Below, in pieces: positions 61,801 through 64,000 of a stretch of 64,000 nucleotides of DNA. Made by a program: the position numbers and the translations under genes. Each line of letters begins with the position of its first letter. Position 1 is the stretch's first letter. Source of the DNA: Paratrimastix pyriformis. Its lineage: Eukaryota; Preaxostyla; Paratrimastigidae. The notes under the pieces are model-generated. The model was not told the DNA's origin. It saw only the letters and a list, made by a program, of their open reading frames with translations, and made no database searches. The stretch lies in assembly GCA_027972325.1 (NCBI GenBank), contig JAPMOS010000001.1, positions 219,001 through 283,000 on the forward strand, written 5' to 3'.

Positions 61801-62084
61801 AGACCGCGAGCGTGTGATCTCTGGCGGGGGCGTTGGAGAGCTCTCGAACGAAGTTGAAGAAAAGGTCGAGTCGACAGAGGTGGAATGAGGGATAGGACGA
61901 GCCGGAGAGCGTCTCTGTGCGAGAAAAGGCGAGGGAGAGGGGCTTGGGGGTTTTCTGCTGTCCAAGCTGTCAAACGCGAGGCGAAGGAACTAGTTGAGTT
62001 ATCCCAAAGGCTCTGAACGCAGTTACCGCGATCTTGGCCTTGCGTTTCTTCGTTATTTATGCTGTTTTCTAAAGCGCAACTCAT
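58805..62084 (-). CDS. Unrecognised multi-exon gene, basic helical protein
   Basis: I cannot name a family. Exons in order encode a Ser/Pro/Arg-rich N-terminus (SRKPPSPSPSPFLAQRRSPA, SFVVEEFVCLNEHATRLLKE) and SHEIVQGKIAFVRSSSSVKE. Helical basic segments follow: ARLARLEQAKKKRASSEARQ, ARWEVTRRRIVEAEVRQ, KKDAYLFRHVTRYRTWASLV, HRAKRRLGELRTHGRLTAPV and VMLEFLRHIKKTGHMITSLR. Near the end stand KRGKVPPRRLDFKEPPRIPE and FEEALKPPLYFRKFLLTPDQ. The tail is Ser/Pro-rich, ending PSMRELQFE at 58805. The length and the dozen exons suggest a cytoskeletal or ciliary scaffold, but that is a guess. The start is uncertain; the ATG at 62084 would overlap the opposite LRR gene's first codons. A short exon-end segment is duplicated near 60050 and 60128. 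Confidence 0.5.
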
Positions 62085-64000
62085 CCAAAGAGTTGGACCT
62101 GTCGATCAGATCAAGAATTTGGACCTGAAAAACGCGAATATTCGCAGTTTCACTGATGACATCGTAGCCCCTGAACTGCGGAAACTTGATCTTTCCAACA
62201 ACCAGATATCCGACCTCAATGTTGGTGTGATTTCTAGGGTGACCGGTCCTGTGACCTGGCTCTCTGTTGCCAATAATCAGATCGTCTGTGGCTTCTTCCG
62301 AGGTAGTTTTCTGCATTCTGACTGTCCCCTTTGTGGTTAGGCATCAATGGATGGTTTGTCGAAGTATCGGCGAACGATCACCACTTTCAATGCGACTGGG
62401 AACAAGATTGTTGCCATTCCAGTCCTGGAGGGCTTCTCGAAATTGGGGGCGCTCATTCTGGCGGGCAACAAGATCACTGAGATCACCGAAAAATCTCTCG
62501 AGTCGTGCGAGTCTTTGAACACCCTGGTCCTATCGCAGGTCTCTTCCGCCCCGGTCCTCTTCCCGAGTTTTTCTTGCTTCCCTTGTCATCATAGAACCTG
62601 CTGGAATCGGTCCGCCTGCGGGTGTCCACGCTAACCAAGGTTCGTTTGCCTTGTTAAACTCGGCACGCTCACCTTCTCCACCCGCTCCCTTTCCGGGAAG
62701 ATCTCCCTGAGCAACAACAACCTCACCGTCTTCCCGGACTTCACCCGGTGCCCCCTGCTGGCCGAGATCCGCCTGGCCCACAACCAGATCTCGGCGCTGC
62801 CCCTGAAGAAGATCCTCTCCACCAACCTGCGGCACCTGGTCATGCTGGACATGGGCCACAACCAAGTCTCCGACGTGAAGATGATCCAGCGGCTGGCCGT
62901 GCTGCCCAACATGTACCAGGTCAACTTCGCCGGAAACCCGGTGGCCGAGGCGCCCGATTACCGCCAGGAGGTCAGTACCACGACCTGGGGGCATGCGGTG
63001 AGAATGACCCCTTCTCACCATCCTTGTTCCTTCCCATCGGATCGGGGTGGCGGTGCACAGATCTTCAAGACGCTTCCCAACCTGCGTGTCCTCGACTCCC
63101 GCAAGCTGCCCAAGGTCCGCCGCGGTGCCACAACCGCCCCGCTCCGTCTCGGCTTCCACCTCCCCCGCGCCTCTCTGATTCCGACCCACCGGGCTGCCTG
63201 ATCGGACAGACCGGCCCGCCCACCACCCCCGAGCGGGCAGCCCGGGCCCAGCGATTCATGGCCGAGGGGCCCAGGACACCGCCCGGCCCCGGGCGGGCCG
63301 CAGGGGCGCACGCAGGGGCCAAGCACCGCGGCCCAAGTAAGGAGGAGAGCGGCGCTGAGGATGAGTCTGATGACCAGGTCCGCCGGCCCCCGCCTCGCAC
63401 GCACCTTTTTTGAAAATCGAACATCCCCCCCCACCGACCTGTCCCCCCTTCATACTGACATCGACCACGTCCTGTCGTTGCTCTTCCAGGGAGCCCAGGG
63501 GGACGAGTATCTGGGGGCCCGGTCTCCCCTGAAGCGGCGCGCCATGGGGCCATCCCCGAGCCCCGACCCCGATGATGACCAGGCCCGCCAGATGGAAGAG
63601 GTCCGCGGCTGGCGTCCTCGTTCGACCGGTGTCTGCCCGTGCTTCTGCGATTCCCGCGCTTGGGTGGCGGTTCTGGTACTCGAGCGGGTGTCTTCATCCC
63701 CCCGGTTGGCCCGATCCTCTCTGTCTGTCTGTCCGTCTGGCCCGGCGGTCGGGCGGCGCAGGCAGCCGAGCGGCACACCAAGCGGGCCGAGCTCCAGCGG
63801 CAGCGGGCCCGGCTGGCGACCTGCTTCGCGCCCGACCCCGAGCTGGGCCCGGGCGCAGAAGACGCCGAGTCCTCAGCCGACGAGGCCGACCGGGGGGAGG
63901 AGCCGCATCCCGCTCCGGCCCGCCGGCGCCCGGCCTCGGCCAAGTCGGAGCCGTCACCCTCCCCCCGACCCGCCGCTCGGCCCGCGGCCAAGGCGTCACG
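62059..64000 (+). CDS. Leucine-rich repeat protein, 3' end beyond the window
   Basis: It begins at ATG 62059 (MLFSKAQLIQRVGPVDQIKN). SDS22-like LRRs follow: IKNLDLKNANIRSFTDDI, LRKLDLSNNQISDLNVGV, VTWLSVANNQI, ITTFNATGNKIVAIPVLEGF, LGALILAGNKITEITEK, ISLSNNNLTVFPDF, LLAEIRLAHNQISALPLKKI, LVMLDMGHNQVSDVKMIQRL and MYQVNFAGNPVAEAPDYRQE, with the cap IFKTLPNLRVLDSRKLPK. The cap (NFxGNPVxxxPxYRxx…LPxLRxLDxR) is typical of ciliary and phosphatase-regulator LRR proteins. After it comes a charged, low-complexity region (AELQRQRARLATCF, DAESSADEADRGEEP) that runs off the right edge. The first intron has donor GTCTGT after NNQI. The gene is incomplete here, so the family stays open. Confidence 0.75.

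Overview
The window is nuclear DNA of a flagellated, intron-rich, GC-rich protist; the lineage cannot be fixed from the sequence. Evidence: most genes are split by short spliceosomal introns (about 45-90 bases, plus a few long repeat-filled ones). The gene set is eukaryotic: BBS7, POLR1D/AC19, retriever VPS26C, RagC/D, mucolipin, SEC61 gamma, a Qc-SNARE and SAP30BP. BBS7 points to a cilium. Genes are densely packed and often head to head with only 45-190 bases between start codons. I see no bacterial operons, tRNA or rRNA genes, CRISPR arrays or intact transposons.

Layout. 1-2.6 kb: intergenic DNA with a dispersed repeat. 2.6-7.3 kb: two tandem paralogous genes built from PAN/apple-like modules, duplicated together with their flanks. 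8.1-15.3 kb (minus): BBS7, stretched by micro- and minisatellite introns, head to head with POLR1D. 16.4-20.5 kb (minus): a multi-pass membrane protein with a proline-rich tail carrying poly-lysine clusters. 20.6-25.8 kb: a very proline-rich protein. 26.3-27.6 kb (minus) VPS26C and 27.6-29.7 kb (plus) RagC/D, whose start codons can share one CATG. 29.8-33.6 kb (minus): a long coiled-coil protein, head to head with an LRRC51-like gene. 35.6-37.0 kb (minus): a multi-pass membrane protein, head to head with imidazolonepropionase (37.0-38.7 kb). 38.7 kb: a small coiled-coil protein. 39.5-42.9 kb (minus): a Pro/Ser-rich protein ending in a SUMO-interaction-like motif. 43.1 kb: a CBM48 protein; 44.4 kb: mucolipin; 47.8 kb: a SYP7-like Qc-SNARE; 49.5 kb (minus): SEC61 gamma; 49.8 kb: a Golgi-type glycosyltransferase-like protein; 51.6 kb: SAP30BP; 53.5 kb: 2-Cys peroxiredoxin. 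54.4-58.7 kb (minus): a full-length UBA1-type E1 homologue that appears to have lost its ATP-binding and thioester residues. 58.8-62.1 kb (minus): an unrecognised gene. 62.1 kb to the end: an LRR protein running off the window.

Two results stand out. First, aligning exons to known families at nucleotide resolution shows 5' splice sites reading GTCTGT/GTCCGY rather than GTRAGT: 36 of 40 hand-resolved introns have C at +3, four have T, none has a purine. UCUGU is the exact complement of the ACAGA of the U6 ACAGAGA box, so 5' splice-site choice here may lean on U6 more than U1. Second, the E1-like gene looks like a conserved pseudoenzyme. Several genes serve endolysosomal and secretory membranes (VPS26C, RagC/D, mucolipin, Qc-SNARE, SEC61G), but nothing shows they are co-regulated; the neighbourhood is otherwise a normal mix of housekeeping genes.
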